Part shown: in pieces, positions 40,130-48,951 of the stretch
Position numbering within the stretch: the stretch's first letter is position 1
How the letters are laid out: every line of letters starts with the position of its first letter
NCBI GenBank assembly: GCA_044867785.1
Contig: JBIOVM010000085.1
Coordinates: 1 to 64,000, forward strand
DNA length: 64,000 nt
Direction of reading: 5' to 3'
From: DASRDR01 sp044867785
GTDB lineage: Bacteria > Methylomirabilota > Methylomirabilia > Rokubacteriales > DASRDR01
Program-made: the position numbers and the translations under genes
Notes under the pieces: model-generated
Databases searched by the model: none
What the model was told of the DNA's origin: nothing
What the model saw: the letters and a program-made list of their open reading frames with translations, nothing else

Positions 40130-40543
40130 ATGGCGGAGAGCATCCGGCGAGTTCAGTACTTCTACGTCATGGCGCCCGACAAGCCCGGCGAGGGCGCCCG
40201 CGCGCTCGACACGCTCCGGAATGCCGGCGTCAACCTCCTCGCGTTCTCCGGGTTTCCGGCGGGCAAGCGTGCCCAGCTCGACTTCGTGCCCGAGAACCCG
40301 GCCGAGTTCCGCGCCGTCGCCCGGAAAGCCAAGTGGAAGGTGACCGGGCCCAAGGTCGGCTTCCTGATCGAGGGGGACGACCGGACCGGCGTGATGGCGG
40401 ACATTTACGCGAAGCTCGCGGCCGTCAGGATCAATATCGTCGCCAGCGACGCCGTCGTGGCGGGCGCCGGGCGCTTCGGCGCCATTCTCTGGGTGAAGCC
40501 GCGGGACGTGGCCCGGACCGCCAAAGTCCTCGGCGCCGCCTGA
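40130..40543 (+). CDS. ACT-domain protein
   Basis: A 137-residue protein made of two ACT-like beta-alpha-beta units: residues about 8-60 (VQYFYVMAPDKPGEGARALDTLRNAGVNLLAFSGFP, split here for reading) and 70-125 (VGFLIEGDDRTGVMADIYAKLAAVRINIVASDAVVA). ACT domains bind amino acids and regulate metabolic enzymes; no enzyme domain is attached. GGGAGG just upstream supports ATG 40130. It stands alone between the small ORF and the His-rich protein gene. Confidence 0.72.
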   Translation: MAESIRRVQYFYVMAPDKPGEGARALDTLRNAGVNLLAFSGFPAGKRAQLDFVPENPAEFRAVARKAKWKVTGPKVGFLIEGDDRTGVMADIYAKLAAVRINIVASDAVVAGAGRFGAILWVKPRDVARTAKVLGAA

Positions 40544-40746
40544 CCGGCGGTGGCGGCGGACCTGCGATGGGCACGCCTCCACCGAGCCGCCGCGCCGTTC
40601 TGGTGGGCGATCAGGGGGCCGACGCCGACTGTCCACTTGTTGAGGGCTCATTCCTGCCGACGCCCGCCGAATAGCCGTGTCGGAGCCCCCGTCGAAGGGG
40701 CAACACAAGCCGGCACGGCAGGCGAGTGCCGAAGGAGGGCCAACAG
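40544..40746 (+). other. 203-nt gap: leader region of the His-rich protein gene
   Basis: No gene is supported here. A hairpin GCCCC / GGGGC with a 7-nt loop (40685-40701) lies about 45 nt before the next ATG, and AAGGAGG about 5-10 nt before it. A TTGTTGAGG run at 40637-40645 may hold a -35 but has no convincing -10 partner. Confidence 0.3.
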
Positions 40747-41106
40747 ATGAAGCGCACGAAGAAGGGCATCGCGGGGGTTCTGATCGCGGGGCTCCTCTTG
40801 GCGACCCTCGCCGTGATGCCCCGAGTCGCCGAGGCGGGTGGCCGTCACTGGCACCATCATCACCACGGCCATCGTCCCTTCTGGGGCGGTCTGGTGGTGG
40901 GCACGGTGACCGGGGTCGTGGTGGGCAGCATTCTTGCGCCTCGTGTGTATGCGGCGCCGCCGGTGGTGTACCGACCGGTGCCGGTAGTGGTCCAGCCCGT
41001 ACCGGTCGTCGTGCAGCCCGCTCCCGTCTGCTCGAGCCAGTGGGTCCCCACCTACTGGAACGGTGTCCAGTGGGTGCCCGGCTACTGGGCGCAGGCCTGC
41101 CGGTAG
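40747..41106 (+). CDS. Secreted His-rich, Val-Pro repeat protein
   Basis: A 119-residue exported protein. Signal peptide residues 1-30 (KKGIAGVLIAGLLLATLAV then RVAEA-G). Next a histidine cluster (HWHHHHHGHRPFW, about 34-46) that could bind metal, a glycine/valine hydrophobic segment (about 47-65) able to span a membrane, a PVPVVVQPVPVVVQPAPV repeat (about 78-95) and a C-terminal tryptophan-rich end with two cysteines (WVPTYWNGVQWVPGYW). Such short secreted proteins are common and uncharacterised. ATG 40747 has a strong AAGGAGG. A rho-independent terminator follows, so it is monocistronic. Confidence 0.7.
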   Translation: MKRTKKGIAGVLIAGLLLATLAVMPRVAEAGGRHWHHHHHGHRPFWGGLVVGTVTGVVVGSILAPRVYAAPPVVYRPVPVVVQPVPVVVQPAPVCSSQWVPTYWNGVQWVPGYWAQACR

Positions 41107-41131
41107 ACCCCGCCTGCTACTCCGACCGACA

Positions 41132-41166
41132 CGGGCCCGGGCCACGAACCCGGGCCCGAGTTTTTT
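41132..41166 (+). terminator. Rho-independent terminator
   Basis: A perfect 10-bp stem CGGGCCCGGG / CCCGGGCCCG with a 7-nt loop (CCACGAA), then AG and six T residues, starting 26 nt after the stop of the His-rich protein gene. The clearest intrinsic terminator in the window. Confidence 0.93.
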
Positions 41167-41204
41167 GGGCCCCGGCGCGGAGGCGCTGCCGGTAGGCTGA
41201 CAGC

Positions 41205-42218
41205 ATGAGATTCTCGCTGCCGGGCCGGGTGCGGCTCGCCGCCTGTCCGACTCCGATCGAGCCGCTCCCGCGTCTCGGTCACGCGCTCGGCCTGGAGCTC
41301 TCCGTCAAACGAGACGACCTCACCGGGTTCGCCGAGAGCGGAAACAAGGCGCGCAAGCTCGAGTTCCTCGTGTACGACGCCCTGGAGCAGGGCGCGGACA
41401 CCCTGATCACCGTCGGGGCCCTCCAGTCGAACTGCGCGCGGGCGACGGCGGCGGTCGCGGCCCGCCTCGGGCTCGGCTGCGTCCTGGGCCTTCGGGGAGC
41501 AGCCCCCGACGTGCCGGACGGGAACCTCTTCCTGGCGCGGCTCTTCGGCGCGCGCGCCGTCTTCGTGCCGCCCGACGCGGTGGACCGCCCCGACGCGCTC
41601 TTCACGCGGCTGGCGGAGGACGTGCGGCACGCCGGCGGTCGTCCGTACATCATCCCGGAGTCGGGATCCAACGAGCTGGGGGCGCTCGGCTACGCGGCGG
41701 CCGTGGAAGAGCTCCAGGGGCAGATCGCGGCCGGGCTCACGGCGCCCCCGGATGCGATCGTCGTGGCGTCGTGGAGCGGCGGGTGCCTGGCCGGTCTCTA
41801 CCTGGGGAAGGCGCTGTACGGCCTCCGCGCCGAGATCTGGGGTGTGCCCGTGCAGTTCGACGCCGAGACGATTCGCGCGGCAGTGTGGGCCACCGTGCAG
41901 AAGTCGGCGGCGCGAATCGGCGCCGACATCGACCTGGATCGCGGCGCCATCCGCCTGCTGGACGGCTACCAGGGTGACGGGCGTGCCGGAGTGCGCCCCG
42001 AGGAGCTCGCGGTCGTGACCCGGGTCGCGCGCGCCGGCCTCCTGCTGGATCCCGTGTACACGGCCAAGGCCTTCCTCGCGCTGGAGGACACCGCGCGCCG
42101 CCAGCCCGGTCTCCTCGGCCGGCGCGTCCTGTTCCTTCACACGGGTGGGGGCTTCGGAGTGTTCCCGTACCGTGATCGCCTGACTCGCCTCGTCGAGGAC
42201 GGCGTCCCGCCCGCCTGA
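41205..42218 (+). CDS. D-cysteine desulfhydrase / ACC deaminase family PLP enzyme
   Basis: A 337-residue fold-type II PLP enzyme. The PLP lysine is K48 in SGNKARKLEF, preceded by the substrate strand KRDDLTGFAE. TVGALQSNCARATAAVAA (about 69-86) and PESGSNELGALGYAAAVEEL (about 152-171) are typical of the DcyD/ACC-deaminase family, which either releases pyruvate, H2S and ammonia from D-cysteine or opens 1-aminocyclopropane-1-carboxylate. The sequence does not separate the two confidently. TAGGCT lies 12 nt before ATG 41205 with no Shine-Dalgarno, suggesting a leaderless message. Followed after 12 nt by an Ldh-family dehydrogenase, probably cotranscribed. Confidence 0.83.
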   Translation: MRFSLPGRVRLAACPTPIEPLPRLGHALGLELSVKRDDLTGFAESGNKARKLEFLVYDALEQGADTLITVGALQSNCARATAAVAARLGLGCVLGLRGAAPDVPDGNLFLARLFGARAVFVPPDAVDRPDALFTRLAEDVRHAGGRPYIIPESGSNELGALGYAAAVEELQGQIAAGLTAPPDAIVVASWSGGCLAGLYLGKALYGLRAEIWGVPVQFDAETIRAAVWATVQKSAARIGADIDLDRGAIRLLDGYQGDGRAGVRPEELAVVTRVARAGLLLDPVYTAKAFLALEDTARRQPGLLGRRVLFLHTGGGFGVFPYRDRLTRLVEDGVPPA

Positions 42219-42230
42219 CCGCGCGGTCCG

Positions 42231-43280
42231 ATGCCCGACGAAGTCCGCATCCACCCCGCGGAGCTGCAGGAGTTCACGAAGGCCGTCTTCATCGCGGCCG
42301 GGCTCCCCTCCGAGGACGCGGCCCTCGAGGCGGAGGTCCTCGTGTGGGCGAACCTGCGCGCCGTGGACTCCCACGGGGTCCTGCGCATCCCGTGGTACCT
42401 CGAGCTCATGGACAAGGGGGACATCAATCCGCGCCCCACGATCCGCGTGGAAAGGGAGACGGCGGCGACGGTGGTCTTCGACGGCGACCGCGCCTTCGGC
42501 CCGGTGGTGACGATGCTGGCGATGCGGCGGGCGATCGAGAAGGCGCGCGCGGCCGGCATCGGGTGGGCCGTGATCCGCAATACCACGCATCAGGGCGCGA
42601 TGGCCTACTACGCCCTGATGGCCGTCGAGGCTGCCATGGCGGGCATCGCGATCGTCTGCAGCCCGCCCAACATGGCGCCCCACGGGGCGCGCGCGGCGGG
42701 CGTGCACAACAGCCCGATCTCCATCGCGGTGCCGGCGGGCCGGCATCGGCGACTCTGCCTGGACATGGCGACGAGCGTGGCCGCCGGCGGCAAGCTGAGC
42801 CTCGCCCGGGACAAGGGCGTGGCGCTGCCCGCCGGCTGGGCTCTCGACGAAACCGGCCAGCCCACCACCGACGCGCATCGCGCGAAGATCCTCGTCCCGT
42901 TCGGAGGGCCGAAGGGCTCTGGCCTCGCCATGATGTTCGAGACGCTCACGAGCTTGATGGTGGGAAACCCGCTCCTCGGCCCGGCCTTGTCCCATGCGCC
43001 CGGCGCGGGCCGCCACCGACAGAACAGCGTCGTCGCCGCGCTCGATATCGCCGCCTTCACCGACGTCGCCGCGTACCGCGCCGAGGTGGACCGGCTCATC
43101 GACGGTCTGAAGGCCTTGCCGCCCGCGGAGGGCGTGCGCGAGGTCATGGCGCCGGGCGAGCCGGAAGACCGCGCCGCCGACGAGCGGGGTCGGCTGGGAA
43201 TTCCGCTCCCGCCCGGCACGGTCGCGAACCTGCGGGCGGCGGCGACGCGCTTCGGACTGCCGCTGCCCCGGGGCCTCTGA
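42231..43280 (+). CDS. Ldh family (malate/L-sulfolactate dehydrogenase type) oxidoreductase
   Basis: A 349-residue NAD(P)-dependent 2-hydroxyacid dehydrogenase of the MDH2/LDH2 family, unrelated to Rossmann-type enzymes. The catalytic histidine-aspartate region is AVDSHGVLRIPWYLELMDKG (about 43-62), and IRNTTHQGAMAYYALMA (about 114-130) and VPFGGPKGSGLAMMFETLTS (about 221-240) are family blocks. Substrates of relatives include malate, sulfolactate, ureidoglycolate and 2,3-diketogulonate. It starts 12 nt after the PLP enzyme gene; the pair could degrade a sulfur- or hydroxy-containing amino acid, which is speculation. Confidence 0.87.
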   Translation: MPDEVRIHPAELQEFTKAVFIAAGLPSEDAALEAEVLVWANLRAVDSHGVLRIPWYLELMDKGDINPRPTIRVERETAATVVFDGDRAFGPVVTMLAMRRAIEKARAAGIGWAVIRNTTHQGAMAYYALMAVEAAMAGIAIVCSPPNMAPHGARAAGVHNSPISIAVPAGRHRRLCLDMATSVAAGGKLSLARDKGVALPAGWALDETGQPTTDAHRAKILVPFGGPKGSGLAMMFETLTSLMVGNPLLGPALSHAPGAGRHRQNSVVAALDIAAFTDVAAYRAEVDRLIDGLKALPPAEGVREVMAPGEPEDRAADERGRLGIPLPPGTVANLRAAATRFGLPLPRGL

Positions 43281-43315
43281 GCCGGCGCCCCGCGTCACAC
43301 CCTCCGCAACCCGGC

Positions 43316-43344
43316 TTGGCGCTCGTCCTGGCGCGCGGTACACT
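43316..43344 (+). promoter_or_regulatory. Putative promoter of the rhodanese gene
   Basis: TTGGCG (43316-43321), 17 nt, TACACT (43339-43344). The predicted start lies about 2 nt before GTG 43353, and no Shine-Dalgarno is visible: a leaderless or near-leaderless message. Confidence 0.42.
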
Positions 43345-43352
43345 CCGGGCTC

Positions 43353-43676
43353 GTGGAGCCCTACGCTGAGATCCCCGCGCCCGCTCTCAAGCGCCGCATC
43401 GACGCGGGCGACGCGCCGACGATCCTCGACGTCCGCGAGCCGTGGGAGCACGAGATCGTCGCGATTCCCGGCGCGCGGCTCATCCCGATGGACCAGCTGC
43501 CGGGGCACGTCGCCGAGCTGGCCGGCGAGCGGGAGATCGTCGTGCACTGTCACCACGGGCAGCGCTCCGCGGCGGTCGTCCAGTGGCTGCGCCGCCAGGG
43601 CATCCCGGCCGTGAACCTGCGCGGCGGCATCGACGCGTGGGCCGTCGAGGTGGACCCGGCCCTGCGTCGGTACTAG
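43353..43676 (+). CDS. Single-domain rhodanese-like protein
   Basis: A 107-residue single rhodanese domain (GlpE/ThiI-like) that transfers sulfane sulfur. LDVREPWEHEIVAIPGA near residue 28 is the N-terminal motif; the active-site cysteine is in VVHCHHGQRSAAV near residue 67, with a histidine-rich loop. It has its own promoter and is followed after 6 nt by an enoyl-CoA hydratase gene, so may also be the first gene of the acyl-CoA run at 43683-46442. Confidence 0.87.
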   Translation: MEPYAEIPAPALKRRIDAGDAPTILDVREPWEHEIVAIPGARLIPMDQLPGHVAELAGEREIVVHCHHGQRSAAVVQWLRRQGIPAVNLRGGIDAWAVEVDPALRRY

Positions 43677-43682
43677 CTCCGC

Positions 43683-44441
43683 GTGTCTGCGCTCCACGTC
43701 GCCCGCGAGCACGGCGTCACGCGCCTCACGCTCGACCGTCCCCCCCTCAACGTTCTCGCGCCCGACCTGATCGAGGCCATCGGGGCCGAATGCCGGGCCC
43801 TCGCGTCCGACCCCGACGTGCGGGTCGTCGTGTTGGCGGGGGCCGGTCGGGCGTTCTCGGCGGGGGTCGACGTGGGGGTCATGCGGGATCTCGACGTGAC
43901 CGGGGCGCGGGCCTTCATCGACAGGCTCCGGGCGACGATCCGGGCGCTGGAGGAGGTGCCGGTGCCCACGATCGCGAGGCTGCATGGCCACGTCCTCGGC
44001 GGCGCTCTCGAGCTCACGTTGGCGTGCGATCTCCGGATCGCGGCCGACTCGTGCCGGTTGGGGATGCCCGAGATCACGGTCGGGATCCCGTCGGTCATCC
44101 AGGCCGCGCTCCTCCCGGGTTTGGTGGGCTGGGGCCGCACGATCGAGCTCCTGCTCGGCGGTCAGCCGGTCGAGGCGCGCGAGGCCGAGCGCTGGGGGCT
44201 CGTGAACCGGGCGGTCGACGAGTCCCGGCTCGATGGCGAGGTGGAGGCCTGGGTCGCCCGGCTCCGCGCGCTCCCTCCCGATGCCGTGCGACTCCAGAAA
44301 GCGCTCCTCACGCGCTGGCGTCGCGTCGACGTGGACACGGCGGTCGCCCTCTCGACGGACGTCTTCGCGCGCGCGTATGCGACCGGTGAGCCGAAGCGCG
44401 CGATGCAGGCCTTCCTCGACCGGCGTCACGCGAGCGCCTGA
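43683..44441 (+). CDS. Enoyl-CoA hydratase/isomerase family protein
   Basis: A 252-residue crotonase-fold enzyme. The CoA/oxyanion-hole segments are GAGRAFSAGVDVGVMRD (about 57-73) and ARLHGHVLGGALELTLACDLRIAA (about 98-121). The usual catalytic glutamates of classical hydratase are not both obvious (EITVGIPSVIQAALLPG at 138-154 keeps one E), so a specialised hydratase, isomerase or dienoyl-CoA hydrolase is possible. GTG 43683. Followed by a CoA transferase gene after 13 nt. Confidence 0.85.
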   Translation: MSALHVAREHGVTRLTLDRPPLNVLAPDLIEAIGAECRALASDPDVRVVVLAGAGRAFSAGVDVGVMRDLDVTGARAFIDRLRATIRALEEVPVPTIARLHGHVLGGALELTLACDLRIAADSCRLGMPEITVGIPSVIQAALLPGLVGWGRTIELLLGGQPVEAREAERWGLVNRAVDESRLDGEVEAWVARLRALPPDAVRLQKALLTRWRRVDVDTAVALSTDVFARAYATGEPKRAMQAFLDRRHASA

Positions 44442-44454
44442 CGCGAGCGGAGCC

Positions 44455-45651
44455 ATGGACAGCCGGCCCCCCCTCGCCGTGCTCTCGGGCACGCGGGTGC
44501 TCAGCTTCACGCAGTTTCTCCTGGGTCCGTCCGGCGTCCAGTTCATCGCGGACCTCGGCGCGGACGTGATCAAGATCGAGCCCCCCGGGGGGACGCTCTG
44601 GGAGCGCAACTGGGCGGGCAGCGACCTCTACCTGAACGGAGTCAGCACGTTCTTCCTGTCGACGCATCGCAACCAGCGGAGCCTCTCCCTCGACCTGAAG
44701 CACCCGGAGGGACACGTGATCGCCCGCCGCCTGGTCGAGGGCGCCGACGTGCTGGTCCAAAACTTCCGGCCGGGCGTGATGGATCGCCTCGGGCTCGGCT
44801 GGGAGACGGTTCGGGCCTGGAACCCGCGGCTCGTCTACGTCTCGGCGTCGGGCTACGGCGAGTCGAGCCCGCACCGCGATCGCCCGGGGCAGGATCTCCT
44901 GCTCCAGGCCCTCTCGGGGCTCGCCAGCATCTCGGGCCGCGCGGGCCAGCCACCGACCCCCGTCGGCACCGCCGTCGTCGACCAGCACGGCGCCACGCTC
45001 TTGGCCATGGGCGTTCTGGCCGCGCTCGTGGAGCGCGCGCGCACCGGCCGGGGGCTGCACGTCGAGGTGAGCATGCTGCGGGCGGCGTTCGATCTTCAGC
45101 TGGAGATCGTCACGTACTTCCTGAACGGGGCGCGGCTCGAGAAGAGCCCCACCAGCCTGGCCAGCATGTTCCATCCCGGGCCCTACGGCTGCTACGAGAC
45201 CCGGGACGGCTGGCTGGTGCTGTCGATGTCGCCGCTCAAGACGCTCCAGGCGGCGCTGGACCTGCCGGGGCTGGCGCCCTACGCGGAGGTACCCTACAAC
45301 TTCGCGGCCCGCGAGGAGATCGCCCGCGTGCTCGAACCCGTGATGAAGACCCGGACGACGCAGGAGTGGCTCGACCTCCTGGTGCCTCGCGGGGTGTGGG
45401 TCGCGCCGATCCGGACGCACGCCGAGGCGTTCGCCGACCCGGTGGTCCAGGCCGCCGACGCGGTGGACGAGGTCGACCATCCCGTGGCCGGGCGGGTGCG
45501 CCTCCTCCGCTTTCCCCTCGAGTTCTCCTCGGGGCGGGCCGCGATTCGCCGCCCGCCGCCCATGCCCGGCCAGCATGCGGACGAGATCCTGCGCGAGCTC
45601 GGGTACGCGGAGGCGGACATCCGGCGCCTGCGCGCCGGGCAGGTCGTCTGA
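44455..45651 (+). CDS. CaiB/BaiF (family III) CoA transferase
   Basis: A 398-residue family III CoA transferase, which moves CoA between carboxylic acids through an aspartyl-CoA intermediate (formyl-CoA, succinyl-CoA:benzylsuccinate and carnitine types). Family blocks: GTRVLSFTQFLLGPSGVQFIADLGADVIKIEPP (split between residues 9 and 41), NQRSLSLDLKHPEGH near 74, QNFRPGVMDRLGLGWE near 100, and GTAVVDQHGATLLAMGVLAAL near 173, where the aspartate of VVD is the likely catalytic residue. ATG 44455. Cotranscribed with the hydratase upstream and the SDR gene 8 nt downstream. Acid substrate unknown. Confidence 0.88.
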   Translation: MDSRPPLAVLSGTRVLSFTQFLLGPSGVQFIADLGADVIKIEPPGGTLWERNWAGSDLYLNGVSTFFLSTHRNQRSLSLDLKHPEGHVIARRLVEGADVLVQNFRPGVMDRLGLGWETVRAWNPRLVYVSASGYGESSPHRDRPGQDLLLQALSGLASISGRAGQPPTPVGTAVVDQHGATLLAMGVLAALVERARTGRGLHVEVSMLRAAFDLQLEIVTYFLNGARLEKSPTSLASMFHPGPYGCYETRDGWLVLSMSPLKTLQAALDLPGLAPYAEVPYNFAAREEIARVLEPVMKTRTTQEWLDLLVPRGVWVAPIRTHAEAFADPVVQAADAVDEVDHPVAGRVRLLRFPLEFSSGRAAIRRPPPMPGQHADEILRELGYAEADIRRLRAGQVV

Positions 45652-45659
45652 GCCGCGAG

Positions 45660-46442
45660 GTGAGCGCGCCGGGCTCGTCGGGCACGCCGCGGAGCGCCCT
45701 GGTCACCGGCGCGGGAACGGGCATCGGCCGCGCCATCGCGCTCAGGCTGGCGCGCGACGGATGGGCGGTCGCAGTCAACGACGTCGAGCCCGACCGCGCC
45801 GACGCCGTCGCGGCCGAAGTCATGGCGCTGGGCGTCCGCGGGGTGGCTGTCGTGGCCGACGTCGGCGACCGGGAGGCGGCTCGGCGCATGGTCGCCGAGA
45901 CGATGGCGACGCTCGGCGCCGTCGACCTCCTGGTGAACAACGCCGGCGTCTGTCGCCTCGGTGCCCTGGCCGAGTTCTCCGAGGCGGACTGGCGCGCGAC
46001 GTTTCGGGTCAACGTCGACGGCGTCTTCTTCTGCTGCCAGGCGGCGTTGCCCCACATGCTCGCGCGGGGGCACGGCAGCATCATCAACCTCGCATCTTGG
46101 AGCGGGAAAGCCGGCGCCCCCTACTTCGGCCCCTACTGCGCCTCGAAGTTCGCCGTCATCGGGTTGACTCAATCCCTGGCGAAGGAGGTCGCGGCGCAGG
46201 GCATCCGGGTGAACGCCGTCTGCCCCGGCATCGTGGCCGGCACCGAGATGCGGGCGCACGTCGACGCCGAGTCGCGCGCTCTCGGCCGCCCGACCTCGAC
46301 CGACCGGGTAGGTTGGATCCCGATGGGGCGGCTCGCCGAGCCGGAGGACGTCGCCGGCGTGGTGGCCTTCCTCGTGTCCGACGACGCGCGCTACATGACC
46401 GGTCAGGCGGTGAACGTCACCGGCGGGCTCTGGATGCACTGA
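45660..46442 (+). CDS. Short-chain dehydrogenase/reductase (SDR)
   Basis: A 260-residue classical SDR. Cofactor motif VTGAGTGIGRAIAL (residues about 15-28), NNAG near 94, the catalytic serine in NLASWSGKAG (about 144) and the YxxxK motif in YCASKFAVIG (about 159-163). An aspartate after the second strand (VNDVEPDR) suggests NAD(H) preference. GTG 45660 follows the CoA-transferase stop by 8 nt. The C-terminal VTGGLWMH resembles 3-oxoacyl-ACP reductase or hydroxyacyl-CoA dehydrogenase members. The hydratase, CoA transferase and SDR form a plausible short catabolic unit. Confidence 0.88.
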   Translation: MSAPGSSGTPRSALVTGAGTGIGRAIALRLARDGWAVAVNDVEPDRADAVAAEVMALGVRGVAVVADVGDREAARRMVAETMATLGAVDLLVNNAGVCRLGALAEFSEADWRATFRVNVDGVFFCCQAALPHMLARGHGSIINLASWSGKAGAPYFGPYCASKFAVIGLTQSLAKEVAAQGIRVNAVCPGIVAGTEMRAHVDAESRALGRPTSTDRVGWIPMGRLAEPEDVAGVVAFLVSDDARYMTGQAVNVTGGLWMH

Positions 46443-46455
46443 ACACGTCCCCCCA

Positions 46456-46485
46456 TTGACAATCTTCGGAACGGTCCCCTAGAGT
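46456..46485 (+). promoter_or_regulatory. Sigma-70 promoter of the ABC importer operon
   Basis: Perfect TTGACA (46456-46461), 18 nt, then TAGAGT (46480-46485; 4/6). It lies about 120 nt before the substrate-binding-protein gene, at the start of the 165-nt gap after the SDR gene. GAAGGAGG is present before ATG 46608. Confidence 0.55.
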
Positions 46486-46607
46486 CCGCTCAGAGACCCC
46501 GCGAAGCTCGTCGGCCCGCGTGTCGGCGCCGATGGAACGCCGGTGCGTCGACCCGGACCGGCGTGGGCGGCATCGTGATGACCGTCACCCGCTGAAGGAG
46601 GCGCAGC

Positions 46608-47927
46608 ATGACGAGGCTCCGAGCCGATGCGTTCCGGACGCTCGCGGCGCTGGCCGCGGTGGCGTGGCTTTGCCTGCTCGCCGGGCCCGCCCTGGCGGCC
46701 GGCAAGCTGTCGATCGCCTACATGCCCCATCCGATCCACGAGCAGCAGATGAAGTGGATGAAGAAGTGGGGCGAGATGAAGGGCGTGGAGATCAAGCCCA
46801 CCCCGATCTCCTACGAGGTCTACGTCGAGAAGCTCACGGCGAGCTTCCTCGCGAAGTCCCAGGAATACGACATCATCTGGCACAACGACGACTGGGGCCA
46901 GCTGTGGGGCGCGTTCATGGAGCCGGTCGAGGACCTCAAGATCCTCTCCGCCATGGACCGCAAGGTGCTGGTGGACCCGGCCATGCTGTGGAAGCAGCCG
47001 GACGGCAAGCGCGCCGCCACTGCGGTGCCGTTCAACGAGACGCTCGGCGTCTTCTTCTACCGCAAGGACCTCATCAGCGAGGCCGAGTATCCGAAGACCT
47101 GGGCGGACCTCGTGCGCGTGTCCCAGAAGCTCCAGAAGGAGGGGAAGATCAAGTGGGGGTTCGTGGGCGGGCTGAAGTACCCGCACACGTGGTTCACCCT
47201 GCTCTGGTCGATGTGGACCAACGACTGCGACCTGTTCTCGCCGTACAACGAGCGCGACAACGAGGTCCTCGCGAAGAACGACTGGAAGAGCATGCTGGGC
47301 GAGAAGTGCGCGCGCGAGGCCATGGAGTTCTGGTGGGATAACATCCATACCCACAAGATCTCGCCCCCGGCGCTGGTGAGCTACACCCGGACGGAGGCCG
47401 ACGGAATCTTCATGGCCGGCGAGTCGTTCATGACGATGAACGACACCCCGCTCTACGGGAAGTACAACGACCCGGCCGCGTCCAAGGTCGCCGGGAAGGT
47501 CGCGATGGGCAAGTTCCCGCTCGGCCCCAGCTCGACCAAGAAGGGCCTCGCCTGGCGCGCCGCGTGGTTCTGGGCCGTCCCGAAGGCGATCGCTCCGGAG
47601 CAGAAGAAGCTGGCGAAGGAGCTCCTCACGTGGATGGGCGAGACCGACGAGGTCCAGCGGGACATCTTCAAGGCCACCGCGGGCATCCCGCCGATCACGA
47701 AGGTGCAGCAGGCCCTCGCGAAGGAAGAGCCTCTGTTCGCCCAGATGAAGGCGACCCTGATCGACGCGCCGTACCACATCGTGCCGGCCTACTACTTCAA
47801 GCAGTGGCCGGAGGTGCACGCGACGTTCTCGGACGTGGCGTCGAAGGCTCTCATCGGCAAGCGCGAGGACATCGGGAAAGTCCTGTCGGAAGGCGCGCAG
47901 AAGCTGTCCGAGATCATGAGGAAGTAG
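46608..47927 (+). CDS. ABC transporter extracellular substrate-binding protein (family 1, sugar type)
   Basis: A 439-residue periplasmic binding protein. Signal peptide residues 1-30 (TLAALAAVAWLCLLAGPALA-A). The mature part is the class II sugar-binding-protein fold (KSQEYDIIWHNDDWGQLWGAFMEPV near 82-106; AVPFNETLGVFFYRKDLI near 142-159; TEADGIFMAGESFMTMNDTPLYGKY near 265-289, quoted in pieces). Relatives bind oligosaccharides or glycerol-phosphate-type ligands. It heads an importer operon with two permease genes. Ligand unknown; a GH88 hydrolase downstream hints at unsaturated uronate oligosaccharides. Confidence 0.87.
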   Translation: MTRLRADAFRTLAALAAVAWLCLLAGPALAAGKLSIAYMPHPIHEQQMKWMKKWGEMKGVEIKPTPISYEVYVEKLTASFLAKSQEYDIIWHNDDWGQLWGAFMEPVEDLKILSAMDRKVLVDPAMLWKQPDGKRAATAVPFNETLGVFFYRKDLISEAEYPKTWADLVRVSQKLQKEGKIKWGFVGGLKYPHTWFTLLWSMWTNDCDLFSPYNERDNEVLAKNDWKSMLGEKCAREAMEFWWDNIHTHKISPPALVSYTRTEADGIFMAGESFMTMNDTPLYGKYNDPAASKVAGKVAMGKFPLGPSSTKKGLAWRAAWFWAVPKAIAPEQKKLAKELLTWMGETDEVQRDIFKATAGIPPITKVQQALAKEEPLFAQMKATLIDAPYHIVPAYYFKQWPEVHATFSDVASKALIGKREDIGKVLSEGAQKLSEIMRK

Positions 47928-48006
47928 GCGTTCGTGAACCGGCCCGATCGCGCGGGCGCGGAGGACACGACGGCGGAGCGCCGGCGGCTCTCGCCCTGAT
48001 CCGCGC

Positions 48007-48951
48007 GTGACCGAAGTTCACACGGACACCCTGAGGCGCGGCGGCCCGCCGGGCGGCGAGGCCGCCGCGTCCTTGTTCCGGCAGCGGCGGCGCTTCACGC
48101 TGACGCTCATCGCGCCGGCCGCCCTCATCCTCCTCGTGTTCCAGGTCCTGCCCATCCTGATGGGCGTGGACGCGAGCCTCCGGCGGTTCTCCCTGACCGA
48201 CGAGGAGCACCCCTTCATCGGGCTGCGCAACTTCAAGCGCATCCTCGCCGACGCGCAGTTCCTGGGAGTCGTCCTTCCCAACACCTTTTTCTTCATGCTG
48301 GCGTCGGTGGCGGGCGGCGTGGTGCTCGGCCTCGCGATCGCGATGCTGCTGAACCGGCCGTTCCCGGGCCGCACCGTGGTGCGGACCCTGTTCGTCTTCC
48401 CGCTCATGGTCGCGCCGGTGGTCGCGTCGATCATGATCGCGTGGATCTTCAACGACCAGTTCGGGATCGCCAACGTGGTCGTCACGGCGCTCGGCTTCTC
48501 GCCAGTGGCCTGGCTGGTGAGCCCGTGGCTCGGGCTCTCGATCGTCGTCCTGACCGACGTCTGGCTGCAGACGCCGTTCTACGTGCTCATCATCCTGGCC
48601 GCCCTCGAGACCCTGCCGCGCGAGCCCTTCGAGGCCGCGCGCGTCGACGGTGCGAACGCCTGGCAGGTCTTCCGCAACGTCACCCTGCCGCTGCTGCGTC
48701 CGGTGCTGCTGGTCGCGATCGTGATCCGGTCGATCGACGCGTTCCGCGTCTTCGACACGGTGTGGACCATCACGAAGGGGGAGCCGGGCCGGGCCACCGA
48801 GGTCTTCAGCATCTACGCGTACAAGGAAGCGTTCGTCTTCCTGAACTTCGACCGGGGAGCGGCCGCCTCGCTGATCGGCGCGGCGATCATCATGGTCGTG
48901 GGCGTGGTGCTTTACTGGGGCCTCCGCCGGATCACCGAGGTGTCGCGGTGA
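48007..48951 (+). CDS. ABC transporter permease (MalF/UgpA type)
   Basis: A 314-residue inner-membrane permease of the carbohydrate ABC family with about six transmembrane segments after a cytoplasmic N-terminus of about 30 residues. The EAA loop that docks the ATPase reads EAARVDGANAWQVFRNVTLPLL (in two parts, around residues 210-231). GTG 48007; the 79-nt gap after the binding-protein gene shows nothing else. Its stop overlaps the GTG of the next permease gene by 4 nt. Confidence 0.9.
   Translation: MTEVHTDTLRRGGPPGGEAAASLFRQRRRFTLTLIAPAALILLVFQVLPILMGVDASLRRFSLTDEEHPFIGLRNFKRILADAQFLGVVLPNTFFFMLASVAGGVVLGLAIAMLLNRPFPGRTVVRTLFVFPLMVAPVVASIMIAWIFNDQFGIANVVVTALGFSPVAWLVSPWLGLSIVVLTDVWLQTPFYVLIILAALETLPREPFEAARVDGANAWQVFRNVTLPLLRPVLLVAIVIRSIDAFRVFDTVWTITKGEPGRATEVFSIYAYKEAFVFLNFDRGAAASLIGAAIIMVVGVVLYWGLRRITEVSR

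Noticed and set aside
40841..40870. Histidine run in the secreted protein suspected to be an artificial tag
   Set aside because: The run is irregular (HWHHHHHGH), follows a natural signal peptide and is coded in the native high-G+C style; natural His-rich proteins are common.
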